A DNA stretch of 33,912 nucleotides. Origin: an uncultured Lachnospiraceae bacterium (GTDB lineage Bacteria; Bacillota; Clostridia; Lachnospirales; Lachnospiraceae). The stretch lies in assembly GCA_947178125.1 (NCBI GenBank), contig CAMWXB010000046.1, positions 1 to 33,912 of the forward strand, given 5' to 3'. Below, piece by piece: positions 8,749 to 16,885 of the stretch. The notes below the pieces were generated by a model. The model was given only the letters and a program-made list of their open reading frames with translations, was not told the origin of the DNA and ran no database searches. A program made the position numbers and the translations under genes. Position 1 is the first letter of the stretch; every line of letters begins with the position of its first letter.

Positions 8749-8759
8749 GATAATAAAAT
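8731..8759 (+). promoter_or_regulatory. Promoter overlapping the terminator, for the second GH43 operon
   Basis: TTGACC (8731-8736) lies in the loop and 3' arm of the terminator. Exactly 17 nt later comes TAAAAT (8754-8759). Each box matches consensus at five of six positions. The start site would be near 8766, leaving a leader of only about 20 nt before the GH43 start. Confidence 0.55.
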
Positions 8760-8787
8760 TGTGTTAGATAGAGGAAGGAGTATGTTG

Positions 8788-10371
8788 ATGAAAATGGATT
8801 ATTTGTGGAAACCCGATTTGGAAGATGGTACTTTTAAAAATCCGATTATCTTCGCGGATTATTCAGATCCGGATGTGATCAGAGTAGGGGATACCTACTA
8901 TATGACGGCATCCAGTTTTAATTATGTGCCGGGACTCCCGATACTGACGTCCAAAGATTTGGTGAACTGGAAACTTGTAAACTATGCGATTGATAAGATA
9001 GATTACGAAAAATACGATATGCCGCAGCATTCCAAAGGCGTATGGGCGCCGGCAATCCGATATCATAACGATTGTTTTTATATTTATTACGGAATGCCGG
9101 ATGAGGGTATTTTCATGGTGAAAACGAAAGACCCGCTCGGGAAATGGGATGACCCGGTGCTCGTGCTGGAAGGCAAAGGGCTGATTGATTCCTGTCCGTT
9201 CTGGGATGATGACGGCAAGGCTTATGTGATTCACGGATATGCGAAGAGCCGTATCGGATTTAAGAGTTATCTCGGCATTTTCCCGATGTCTCCTGACGGT
9301 ACCAAGGCAATCGGAGAAGACCATATTCTGTATAACGGTGTGGAAACGCAGCCGACAATCGAAGGCCCGAAGGTATATAAAAGGAACGGCTATTATTATA
9401 TCCTTGCACCGGCGGGAGGCGTGAAGCCGGGCTGGCAGACGGCGCTTCGTTCCAAAAATATTTACGGCCCATATGAAGAAAAAATCGTATTGAAACAGGG
9501 AAGCACTATTGTAAACGGCCCTCATCAAGGCGGGCTTGTGGACACAGTAAACGGTGACGAATGGTTTCTTCATTTTCAGGACAGAGGCTTATATGGCCGT
9601 ATCGTACATATGCAGCCGGTCGTATGGGAAAATGACTGGCCGGTCATGGGAGAGAATGCGAAAGACGGATGTGGAGAACCGTGCCTTGTCTGTAAAAAAC
9701 CGAACACAGGCATCAGTGAAGAGCCTTGTTCGCTGGAGGCATCCGATGATTTTGAAGATACAAAATTGAATCTGATGTGGCAGTGGCTTGGAAATGCCAG
9801 GGATTCTTTCTACTCTCTGACGGAGAATCCGGGTTATCTGCGGCTGTATGCCCTCAATCCGTCCGGGAAAAAAGAACCGGTGTTATGGGAAAGTTCCAAT
9901 GTGCTGACCCAGAAACTCGTATGTCCGTTTTTCAAGGCGTCTGTCTGCCTGCATACGGACGGTCTTTCCGAGAAAGAGCAGGCGGGTATGGTCATGATGG
10001 GCGGGCATTATGCTTATCTCGCAGTCAGAGTGATCGATGGTGAGAAAACGCTCGTATATGCGGAAGCATATGATGCAGACGACGGCAGCGTGAAAGAGAA
10101 GATGAATGTTTTGTGCAAGCTGGCGGAAGATACCGACAAAGTGGTATTTTCCTTTGCGATGGAAGAAGGTAAAGAAGGGCCTGTATTTAAGATGTTCTAT
10201 ACGCTGGCGGATGGACAGGAAGTGAATGTGCCGACAGACTTCATGCCTTCGGATCATACATGGGTAGGTGCGAAAATAGGGCTATTTGCAAATGTTCTTG
10301 CAGAAAACAATATAGGAGGCTATGCGGATTTTGAGTACATTCACGTTACATCCCTTACAGAAGGCAATTGA
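8788..10371 (+). CDS. GH43 family glycoside hydrolase with C-terminal beta-sandwich domain
   Basis: This is a predicted exo-acting beta-xylosidase or alpha-arabinofuranosidase. The propeller spans about residues 15-310. The acidic triad is readable: Asp in YSDPDVIRVGDTYYM, Asp or near position in VWAPAIRYHNDCFYIYYG (the usual Asp of APD is replaced by Ala in APA), and Glu in TIEGPKVYKRNGYYYIL. The C-terminal 190 residues form an XynB-like concanavalin-type sandwich. The APA substitution at the modulator position is unusual and deserves an alignment check. I set the start at ATG 8788, 7 nt after GGAAGGAG. The GTG at 8761 and ATG at 8782 are worse placed. There is no signal peptide. The 3' end overlaps the next gene by 50 nt. 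Confidence 0.87.
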   Translation: MKMDYLWKPDLEDGTFKNPIIFADYSDPDVIRVGDTYYMTASSFNYVPGLPILTSKDLVNWKLVNYAIDKIDYEKYDMPQHSKGVWAPAIRYHNDCFYIYYGMPDEGIFMVKTKDPLGKWDDPVLVLEGKGLIDSCPFWDDDGKAYVIHGYAKSRIGFKSYLGIFPMSPDGTKAIGEDHILYNGVETQPTIEGPKVYKRNGYYYILAPAGGVKPGWQTALRSKNIYGPYEEKIVLKQGSTIVNGPHQGGLVDTVNGDEWFLHFQDRGLYGRIVHMQPVVWENDWPVMGENAKDGCGEPCLVCKKPNTGISEEPCSLEASDDFEDTKLNLMWQWLGNARDSFYSLTENPGYLRLYALNPSGKKEPVLWESSNVLTQKLVCPFFKASVCLHTDGLSEKEQAGMVMMGGHYAYLAVRVIDGEKTLVYAEAYDADDGSVKEKMNVLCKLAEDTDKVVFSFAMEEGKEGPVFKMFYTLADGQEVNVPTDFMPSDHTWVGAKIGLFANVLAENNIGGYADFEYIHVTSLTEGN

Positions 10372-12325
10372 AGAGCAGAATTTAGAAGAAGTGGTGCGGA
10401 TTCTCGTGGAGGATCCGCCCTGTATTGACCGGAAAACAGAGGACGGTGTTCCGTTTTGTTTGTATGCGGCGAAAGCGGGAAATTTTCCGATCGTAAAATA
10501 TATCGTTGAGTATTCGCGCGCGAGCATGAATACGGTGGATGATGATAATCGCACAATCCTCCATTATGCGGCAATGGCGGGCAGCCTTGAGATGAACCGC
10601 TATCTGGTGGAGAAGGTCGGCATGGACATTACCGCGGGAGACAGAAATCTGGTAACACCCTATCAGATTGCATGGGAGCATCGCCATACGGAACTGCTGG
10701 CCTATTATCAGGAACGGACTGGGGCGGCCTATGAAAAGATGTATCACAATCCCATTCGTACGGGCATGTTTCCTGACCCGTCGATTGTCCGTGTAGGCGA
10801 AGACTATTATATGGTAAATTCTACCTTTATTTTCTTCCCCTGTATTCCGGTCTCCCACTCAAAAGATTTGATTCACTGGGAGATCATCGGACATGCGATC
10901 ACGAATCCGGAATGGGCGCATCTAGATGAACTGGAAGGCGGAAGAGGTTACTGGGCGCCGGATATATCATATAATAACGGCCGATATTATATAACGGCGA
11001 CATATCGGCTGAACGATACGGGAACCGTTTACAGAAAGCAGATCGTTGTCAGTTCCGACAGACCGGAAGGGCCTTACAGCGAACCGGCGGTCATTGATGA
11101 GGACGGAATCGACCCTTCCATTTTTCATGAGGGCGACAGGCATTATATGCTTCTGAACAGGGGAGCGAGAATTTTTGAATTGAGCAGCGACTGTACCAGA
11201 CAGATATCGGAAGCTTCTCTGCTATTTTACGGCGATCAGAAGCGTGCACCGGAAGGCCCGCATCTTTTGAAGAAGGACGGATATTATTATCTGTTCCTCG
11301 CAGAAGGAGGAACGGGGCCGGGGCATCGGATCACGGTCGCGCGGAGCCGGGAACTTATGGGAAATTATGAACCCTGTCCTTATAACCCGATCATGCGGCA
11401 GATGGATGAAAAGGCAGGGATTCAGCGCTGTGGACACGGGAAACCGGTATGTACCCAGAACGGGGAATGGTATATGGTCTATCTGTGCGGCCGGAGGGTC
11501 GGCGACGGATACAGCATTCTTGGAAGGGAGACAGCCCTCGACCCGATTACCTGGACGGCCGATGGCTGGCCGATTGTCAATGGTCTGAAAGGGCCGAGTG
11601 TGCTGCAGAAGATGCCGGACCTGCCAATACAGGAAAACTGCGGCGATGAAAGCATTCAGAAGAGTGGCGGCGTGGACGTGCGAAACGGCGCAGACCTGCA
11701 GGACAATGGGCTTTTGAGTAACGGGACTTTCGCAAACGGCCTGCCCGGAGAGTTCATGACACCGCGTCCGCCGGAGAAGGATGCAATCCGTTTCGAGAAC
11801 GGAAATCTGATCTTAAAAGGAAGTACGCATCCACTAGCAAGCGTTATGGCAAGAAATATTCTGGTGAGAAGGCAGAGCGACTTCTGTTTCCGGGCGGAGG
11901 CGGAGCTTACGGTTCCGGAACTCAAAGAAGGACAGGAGGCCGGCATTACATGCTATTATGATGAAAATACATGGGTGTGCTGTTATTTTCAGAGGGACAA
12001 AGATAAATATGCCATACAGGTAAAAGAACATATCGGCACGGAAGATATCTGCCATCCGAAAGAAATCCTTTCGGAGGATCCGGTCGGTGAACAATATGTG
12101 CTCGGTGTTGAAACAGAGTATTTGCATAGAAGGTTCTATTGTGGTAAAGTGGAAGAAGAAGGAAAAACTCTTGCAGAATTATCCAATGTATACTATCTGT
12201 GCGATGAAGGAATCTCAATGGGGAAACGATTTACGGGAGCGATGGTCGGTATATACGGCTATGGCGGTGAAGAATCGCTGTTTATTGAATTTAAAGAGTT
12301 CCATTACCAGGGGATGCCAGGATAG
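10322..12325 (+). CDS. Ankyrin-repeat domain fused to a GH43 glycoside hydrolase
   Basis: The first 140 residues make about four ankyrin repeats (near 8-40, 43-76, 77-108 and 109-135), with hallmark pieces such as TILHYAAMAGSLEMNRYLVE. A GH43 propeller follows from about residue 145. Its acidic residues are visible in FPDPSIVRVGEDYYM, WAPDISYNNGRYYI and APEGPHLLKKDGYYYL. A C-terminal beta-sandwich, as in the preceding gene, starts near 470. No signal peptide is present. The gene begins 50 nt inside the upstream GH43 gene in another frame. AGGAGG ends two bases before ATG 10322, which is tight, so TTG 10331 is possible. The first repeat lies inside the overlap, so the overlap is genuine. The ankyrin part may tether the enzyme to a partner; this is inference. 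Confidence 0.9.
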   Translation: MRILSTFTLHPLQKAIEEQNLEEVVRILVEDPPCIDRKTEDGVPFCLYAAKAGNFPIVKYIVEYSRASMNTVDDDNRTILHYAAMAGSLEMNRYLVEKVGMDITAGDRNLVTPYQIAWEHRHTELLAYYQERTGAAYEKMYHNPIRTGMFPDPSIVRVGEDYYMVNSTFIFFPCIPVSHSKDLIHWEIIGHAITNPEWAHLDELEGGRGYWAPDISYNNGRYYITATYRLNDTGTVYRKQIVVSSDRPEGPYSEPAVIDEDGIDPSIFHEGDRHYMLLNRGARIFELSSDCTRQISEASLLFYGDQKRAPEGPHLLKKDGYYYLFLAEGGTGPGHRITVARSRELMGNYEPCPYNPIMRQMDEKAGIQRCGHGKPVCTQNGEWYMVYLCGRRVGDGYSILGRETALDPITWTADGWPIVNGLKGPSVLQKMPDLPIQENCGDESIQKSGGVDVRNGADLQDNGLLSNGTFANGLPGEFMTPRPPEKDAIRFENGNLILKGSTHPLASVMARNILVRRQSDFCFRAEAELTVPELKEGQEAGITCYYDENTWVCCYFQRDKDKYAIQVKEHIGTEDICHPKEILSEDPVGEQYVLGVETEYLHRRFYCGKVEEEGKTLAELSNVYYLCDEGISMGKRFTGAMVGIYGYGGEESLFIEFKEFHYQGMPG

Positions 12326-12347
12326 AAAAAAGAAAACGGAGGTTGGA

Positions 12348-13283
12348 ATGGAAGCAGGAAACTATATGAACGAGTATTTTAAGAATTACCGGTATCGTAA
12401 TGAATATGGGGATTACGAGGACGGGTGCGCACTTCTTGCGGCAATACAGCTGCATGAAGTGAGTGGAGATGAAGCGTACTTTTCTTTTATAAAGAATTAC
12501 GCGGATACTTTTTTGTCAGAAGAAGGCGGCATCAGGGGCGATTCACAGGAGGCTTTCTCCGCAGACTGGGTGCATGCGGGCAGAATTTTTTTCTTTCTGT
12601 ATCGTACAACGAAGGAAGAGAAATACCGCCAAGCGTTTGAGGCGGTCATGAATCGCCTGTGTGATTATCCGCGATGCGAATGCGGCAATTTCGTATATCG
12701 CGGGGAGCAGCCGGAAGAAATCCTGGATGCGCTGTACAGGATTCAGCCGTTCTTTATGGAATACGAGACCGTATATGGCAAAAAAGAGAAATACAATGAT
12801 ATGATCGGACAGTTCGAGAATGCGCAGAAAATAATGTGCGGCGGGGAAGAACGTTCAATCAGGAGTACAGTGCAGTACTTGGCGGCTTTAGCGGATACGA
12901 TGGATAATATGAGCATTCAGATTTATGAGCAGTACAGAAAGCTGCAGGATATGTTCAAGGAGACGCTGAAGGCTGTCTTGGAGAAGCGGGATGCGGAGAG
13001 CGGGCTTATGCAGAAGAATGTGGACGGCGGAGCGGAGAACGGTATCGACATATTCGGGAGCGCGGTCATCGGCTATTGTATCCTCAAGGCATGCCGGATG
13101 GGCATTATATTAAAGGAAAAATACGTCGGTACAGGCATGGAAATCGTGGAAAAACTGATGGCGGAGATAAAGTCGTCCGAGAATGAGAGATACAGTACGG
13201 AAGAGATATGCGCCGTTATTATGGCATACGGACAATATTTGCAGACAAAAAAAGAAATCTGCGGTCCAAAGTTCGCAGGTTGA
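12348..13283 (+). CDS. Degenerate GH105-like protein
   Basis: This is a shortened relative of the GH105 enzyme encoded immediately downstream. Shared blocks include the Asp in SADWVHAG (Asp73, matching IDNVNAG in the neighbour) and ILDALYRIQPFFMEYE (Asp127, matching WLDGLYMCQPFYMEYE). These correspond to the two active-site aspartates of YteR. A stretch of about 35-40 residues carrying the neighbour's HAYD and FWLRALGW motifs is missing after residue 165, so the conserved His and Arg are absent. The protein has 311 residues against 378 in the neighbour. ATG 12348 follows CGGAGG at 5 nt. A longer in-frame opening to 12087 lies inside the previous gene and has no support. It may be a non-catalytic partner, a binding protein or an enzyme with altered specificity. 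Confidence 0.75.
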   Translation: MEAGNYMNEYFKNYRYRNEYGDYEDGCALLAAIQLHEVSGDEAYFSFIKNYADTFLSEEGGIRGDSQEAFSADWVHAGRIFFFLYRTTKEEKYRQAFEAVMNRLCDYPRCECGNFVYRGEQPEEILDALYRIQPFFMEYETVYGKKEKYNDMIGQFENAQKIMCGGEERSIRSTVQYLAALADTMDNMSIQIYEQYRKLQDMFKETLKAVLEKRDAESGLMQKNVDGGAENGIDIFGSAVIGYCILKACRMGIILKEKYVGTGMEIVEKLMAEIKSSENERYSTEEICAVIMAYGQYLQTKKEICGPKFAG

Positions 13284-13302
13284 GAGAAAGGCATGGTTAT
13301 TA

Positions 13303-13332
13303 GTGTGAGAAGAACTGGCAGATCTTCTTCAC
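13303..13332 (+). repeat. Short hairpin related to the dispersed intergenic repeat
   Basis: GTGTGAGAAGAACT (13303-13316) is identical to the start of the larger repeat at 24744-24757. Here it folds as AGAAGA (13308-13313) with TCTTCT (13323-13328), with GTG/CAC closing below through a bulge. It lies in the 73-nt gap between the two GH105-type genes. Confidence 0.5.
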
Positions 13333-13356
13333 GCCGAAGAAAGGAAGGGTCATACA

Positions 13357-14493
13357 ATGGACAGGATTGAAAAGTATATCGATGAATTGATGGAAAAGAG
13401 TACGCCGGACCGCCCGATATGGAATATTGAAAAAATATTGCAGGGCGTCAAATCGAAATGGAATTATATCGACGGCTGCATGATCAAGGCGATCTTAGAG
13501 ATGTATGCAATTACCAAAGACGAAAAATATTTCAAATTTGCGGATGCGTTCATCGATTATAAGGTAAGAGAAGATGGAACGATCGACGGCTATGATATCA
13601 ATGAACTGAATATCGATAATGTAAATGCGGGAAAGACGCTGTTCGAATTGTATGATCTGACCGGTAAAGAAAAATACCGAAAGGCCATTGACCTCGTTTA
13701 CAGCCAGATAGAGAATATGCCAAGGACAAAAGAAGGAAATTTCTGGCATAAGAATATTTATCCGAATCAGGTATGGCTGGATGGCCTGTATATGTGCCAG
13801 CCCTTTTATATGGAATATGAGACGCGTTTTAATGACCGTAAGAATTATGCCGATATCTTCAATCAGTTTGCACAGGTCGTAAAAAATATGCGGGATAGCG
13901 AAACGGGTCTGTATTATCATGCCTATGATTCTTCGAGAGAGATGTTCTGGTGCGATAAAGTGACCGGACTCAGCCAGAATTTCTGGCTGCGTGCGCTTGG
14001 CTGGTATTCTATGGCGCTGCTCGATACTTTGGACAAAGCAGATGTTTCTTCCGATGATACATACAAAGAGGCTTATGAGAATATGAAGAAAGCTTTTGTC
14101 GAGCTGATGGATGCGATGCTGCGGTATCAGGATGAAAGCGGTATGTGGTACCAGGTCGTCAATGTAGGCGGTATGGAAAAGAACTATCTGGAAACAAGCG
14201 GAAGTGCGATCATGGCCTATGCGCTGTTAAAGGGTGTGCGCCTCGGCTTTTTACCGGAAAGCTATCGGGAGAACGGAAAGAAAGCGTTTCAGGGAATCTG
14301 CGACAGATATCTTTCTACGGACGATGAAGGGAATCTGCATCTTGGCGGAATCTGCCTCGTAGCGGGTCTTGGGGGAAGTGGTATGCGTTCAGGAACGTTC
14401 GATTACTATATGTCAGAACCTGTCGTAAAAGATGATGCAAAGGGGGTAGGCCCGTTCCTGCTTGCTTATACGGAAATGCTGCGTCTACAATAG
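13357..14493 (+). CDS. GH105 unsaturated rhamnogalacturonyl hydrolase, YteR-like
   Basis: This enzyme is predicted to hydrate and release the 4,5-unsaturated galacturonate end of rhamnogalacturonan-lyase products, in the cytoplasm. It is an (alpha/alpha)6 barrel of 378 residues, normal for the family. Residues matching the YteR active site are present at nearly the same numbers: Asp87 in NIDNVNAG, Asp142 in WLDGLYMCQPF, His188 in YYHAYD and Arg212 in FWLRALGW. AAGGAAGGG precedes the ATG by about 7 nt. It is the last gene of the glycan locus, followed by hairpins and a new promoter. The presence of GH105 and a CE12-like esterase is the main reason to assign the locus to rhamnogalacturonan I. 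Confidence 0.92.
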   Translation: MDRIEKYIDELMEKSTPDRPIWNIEKILQGVKSKWNYIDGCMIKAILEMYAITKDEKYFKFADAFIDYKVREDGTIDGYDINELNIDNVNAGKTLFELYDLTGKEKYRKAIDLVYSQIENMPRTKEGNFWHKNIYPNQVWLDGLYMCQPFYMEYETRFNDRKNYADIFNQFAQVVKNMRDSETGLYYHAYDSSREMFWCDKVTGLSQNFWLRALGWYSMALLDTLDKADVSSDDTYKEAYENMKKAFVELMDAMLRYQDESGMWYQVVNVGGMEKNYLETSGSAIMAYALLKGVRLGFLPESYRENGKKAFQGICDRYLSTDDEGNLHLGGICLVAGLGGSGMRSGTFDYYMSEPVVKDDAKGVGPFLLAYTEMLRLQ

Positions 14494-14506
14494 TTTGTAC
14501 ATAGTT

Positions 14507-14556
14507 GAAGAATGCCTGTTTTGGGCATTCTTCAGTGCGAAGAGGGTTCGCTCTTC
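14507..14556 (+). terminator. Double hairpin ending the glycan operon
   Basis: The first stem is perfect over 10 bp, GAAGAATGCC (14507-14516) with GGCATTCTTC (14524-14533). The second pairs GAAGAG (14539-14544) with CTCTTC (14551-14556). There is no long T run. The first stem shares AAGAATGCC with the third hairpin of the repeat at 20305-20332, so this looks like a member of the same boundary-element family. Confidence 0.6.
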
Positions 14557-14560
14557 ACAC

Positions 14561-14589
14561 TTGTAAATAAATGGGGACTTTATTATAAT
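14561..14589 (+). promoter_or_regulatory. Probable promoter of the SDR-to-acetate-kinase cluster
   Basis: TTGTAA (14561-14566), a 17-nt spacer and a perfect TATAAT (14584-14589) lie directly after the double hairpin. The start would be near 14596, with a leader of about 28 nt. Confidence 0.65.
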
Positions 14590-14623
14590 AATAGTATAGC
14601 AAAAACGAAATGGAGGAACAAAA

Positions 14624-15412
14624 ATGGGTGTATATGCAATCTCTGGCGCTTCCAGCGGAATAGGCGCCAAGACGAAGGAACTATTATTACAGCGCGGGCA
14701 TGAAGTCATCAATATTGACTTGAAAGACGGGGATATCTGCGTGAATCTGGCATCCGAAGAGGGACGGCAGGAAGCTGTTGATACTCTTCACAAGATGCAC
14801 CCGGAGGGACTTGACGGTATCATCTGTAATGCCGGCGTATCCGGAGCCTGCGGAAATCTTCCGCTGGTGATTTCGCTGAATTATTTCGGCACGGTCGCAC
14901 TCGCGCGGGGGGTTTATGATTTACTGTGTAAGAAGAAGGGAAGCTGTGTTGTGACCGCTTCTAATACAATCTCACAGGGAGCAGGCCGTATGGATATTGC
15001 AGACCTGCTGAATAATATCGGGGACGAAAAGAGAGTTCTCAGTCTGGTATCCCAGATGGACAGTTCCAATCTCAGTGTGGGTAACAGCCTTTATGTTTCA
15101 ACAAAATATGCTCTGGCAAGATGGGTAAGGCGGGTTTCGGCTTCCTGGGCAGCTAACGGTGTGCGGATTAACGCGGTGGCGCCCGGCAATGTTAATACCA
15201 CAATGACGGCTACCATGAGCACCTCTGCCAAAATGGCATTGAATGCCCTTCCCATTCCGACCAAATATGGTCAGGAATGTCTGATGGATGCGGATGAAAT
15301 TGCAGAAGTTATGGTATTCCTTGCATCTGATGCGGCAAGGGGAGTAAACGGTAATGTCATGTTCGTGGACGGCGGCACCGACGCATTGCTCAATTCCGAA
15401 AAAGTATATTAA
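14624..15412 (+). CDS. Short-chain dehydrogenase/reductase, 3-alpha-hydroxysteroid dehydrogenase-like
   Basis: This is an NAD(P)-dependent oxidoreductase. The cofactor motif GASSGIG is at residues 8-14, the NAG block is in IICNAGVSG, a catalytic Ser is in VTASNTISQ, and the YVSTK pair supplies Tyr and Lys. The compact N-terminus, the long insert between Ser and Tyr, and the C-terminal [10 protein letters not shown] resemble the 3-alpha-HSD/carbonyl reductase branch (Comamonas HsdA) more than general sugar dehydrogenases. Its 262 residues fit. The substrate could be a steroid, a small carbonyl compound or a sugar derivative. GGAGG lies 8 nt upstream of the ATG. It heads a plus-strand cluster with an NTF2-like gene and pta-ackA. 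Confidence 0.85.
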   Translation: MGVYAISGASSGIGAKTKELLLQRGHEVINIDLKDGDICVNLASEEGRQEAVDTLHKMHPEGLDGIICNAGVSGACGNLPLVISLNYFGTVALARGVYDLLCKKKGSCVVTASNTISQGAGRMDIADLLNNIGDEKRVLSLVSQMDSSNLSVGNSLYVSTKYALARWVRRVSASWAANGVRINAVAPGNVNTTMTATMSTSAKMALNALPIPTKYGQECLMDADEIAEVMVFLASDAARGVNGNVMFVDGGTDALLNSEKVY

Positions 15413-15445
15413 GTTTGTAGATTAAGAGAAAGGTATGGTATTAAT

Positions 15446-15778
15446 ATGAAACCTATTGAGAAATATGTCCAGGCTATGGAAAATAAAGACTTTGCAGGGC
15501 TTGCCGAGCTTTTTACGAGAGATGGCAGAATCTGTGATTATTGTACCAATACTTCATCCCAGAAGGAATATCATATTTATGGGCAGGAAGCGATTAATAT
15601 GTTCTTCCGGAACAAATTCGGTTTTCGCCAGTATTCGATTGCGGAAGCGGAAGTTGTAAATGATACACAGGCCGAATTTATCGCGAATTTCGGCGGTTAT
15701 AACGTTATGGCAATTGCTACCGTGCGTGAAGTGGACGAGAGCGGACTGATCAAAAATCTTACGGTAAGACCCAAATAA
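15446..15778 (+). CDS. NTF2/SnoaL-like small protein
   Basis: This 110-residue protein has the pattern of the cone-shaped NTF2-like fold: an N-terminal helix (IEKYVQAMENKDFAGLAELF), then RDGRICDY, a helix with QEAINMFFRNKFG, and a curved beta-sheet ending VREVDESGLIKNLTVRPK. The fold includes ketosteroid isomerases, dehydratases such as BaiE, and non-catalytic binding proteins. The substrate and catalytic residues cannot be assigned. It starts 33 nt after the SDR gene and ends 21 nt before pta, so it is probably co-transcribed with both. Pairing with a 3-alpha-HSD-like SDR suggests they act on the same small molecule; this is inference. Confidence 0.75.
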   Translation: MKPIEKYVQAMENKDFAGLAELFTRDGRICDYCTNTSSQKEYHIYGQEAINMFFRNKFGFRQYSIAEAEVVNDTQAEFIANFGGYNVMAIATVREVDESGLIKNLTVRPK

Positions 15779-15799
15779 AGGAAAAGGAGAACAACTGTT

Positions 15800-16801
15800 A
15801 TGGCATATATTGATATCATGAAAGAAAAGGCAAAAAGCGATAAAAAAACAATTGTTTTGCCGGAGACCACCGATAAAAGAACGCTGATCGCAGCATCGCA
15901 TATCATCAAAGAAGGCATTGCCGATATAATTATGATCGGTAATGAAGAGAAAATCCTGGACGGTGCAAGCTGGCTGGAAGTAGAACTGGACGGCGTTACC
16001 ATCGTCGATCCTGAAAAGACAGACAAACTGGACGGATATGTCGATCTGCTCTATGAGACAAGAAAAAATAAGGGCATGACACCGGAGAAGGCAAGAGAGA
16101 CGCTTTTAAAAGATTATCTGACTTTCGGTGTTATGATGGTAAAAGCAAACGATGCGGACGGTATGGTAGCCGGAGCGAATCATGCAACGGCGGATACATT
16201 GAGACCGGCGCTGCAGATTCTGAAAACGGCTCCCGGTGTTAAGCTGGTATCCGGTTTCTTCATCATGGACGTACCGGATTGTGAGTTCGGAGAGGGCGGC
16301 ACCTTTCTCTTTGCAGACTGCGGCCTGAATCAGGACCCGACAGCGGAAGAACTGGCTTCAATCGCGGAGTCTTCTGCAAAGAGCTTCAAGAGCCTTGTCG
16401 GCGCAAAACCGATCATTGCCATGTTGTCCCATTCGACGAAGGGAAGCGCAAAGCATCCGTTAGTAGATAAGGTTGTCGAAGCTACCAGACTTGCGCATGA
16501 GATGTATCCGCACCTGTGTATTGACGGCGAACTGCAGGCGGATGCCGCATTGGTTCCTCATATCGCGAAATCCAAATCACCGGGCAGCGAAGTAGCAGGC
16601 AAAGCGAATGTTCTCATTTTCCCGAATCTGGACTGTGGTAACATCGGCTATAAACTGGTACAGCGGCTTGCAAAGGCGGAAGCATACGGACCGATGCTTC
16701 AGGGGATTGCGAAACCGGTAAACGATCTGTCCCGCGGTTGTTCCTGGGAAGATATCGTCGGCGTTGTGGCAATCACGGCAGTACAGGCACAGCTTGGTTA
16801 A
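15800..16801 (+). CDS. pta: Phosphate acetyltransferase
   Basis: The enzyme converts acetyl-CoA and phosphate to acetyl phosphate and CoA, the first step of acetate formation with ATP gain. The 333-residue single-domain form is typical of Firmicutes. Recognisable blocks are KTIVLPETTDKRTLIAA near the N-terminus, GMVAGANHATADTLRPALQ, MLSHSTKGSAKHP, DGELQADAALVP, and NVLIFPNLDCGNIGYKLVQR near the C-terminus. AAGGAG lies about 10 nt before the ATG. It is followed by acetate kinase, the usual partner. The less usual feature is its close linkage to the SDR and NTF2-like genes upstream. Confidence 0.96.
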   Translation: MAYIDIMKEKAKSDKKTIVLPETTDKRTLIAASHIIKEGIADIIMIGNEEKILDGASWLEVELDGVTIVDPEKTDKLDGYVDLLYETRKNKGMTPEKARETLLKDYLTFGVMMVKANDADGMVAGANHATADTLRPALQILKTAPGVKLVSGFFIMDVPDCEFGEGGTFLFADCGLNQDPTAEELASIAESSAKSFKSLVGAKPIIAMLSHSTKGSAKHPLVDKVVEATRLAHEMYPHLCIDGELQADAALVPHIAKSKSPGSEVAGKANVLIFPNLDCGNIGYKLVQRLAKAEAYGPMLQGIAKPVNDLSRGCSWEDIVGVVAITAVQAQLG

Positions 16802-16885
16802 TATAAAGAGAAAATAAATTTTCAATCGCAACTTTGCGCAGCGGCCCAAAGATTGCAGGATGAGAGAAAGGAATGGTTTTTAACA

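Noticed and set aside
8863..9573. 236-codon minus-strand frame opposite the second GH43 gene
   Set aside because: It lies wholly within a well-supported gene, has no recognisable domain, and reads like a translated complement of GH43 sequence.
12087..12347. N-terminal extension of the GH105-like gene
   Set aside because: It lies inside the ankyrin-GH43 gene, shows no GH105 similarity, and the ATG at 12348 has a well-placed CGGAGG.
14624..15778. SDR plus NTF2-like pair as a bile-acid 7-dehydroxylation (bai) operon
   Set aside because: The characteristic bai genes (baiB, baiCD, baiF, baiG, baiH) are absent, and pta-ackA follows instead. General resemblance of folds is not enough.
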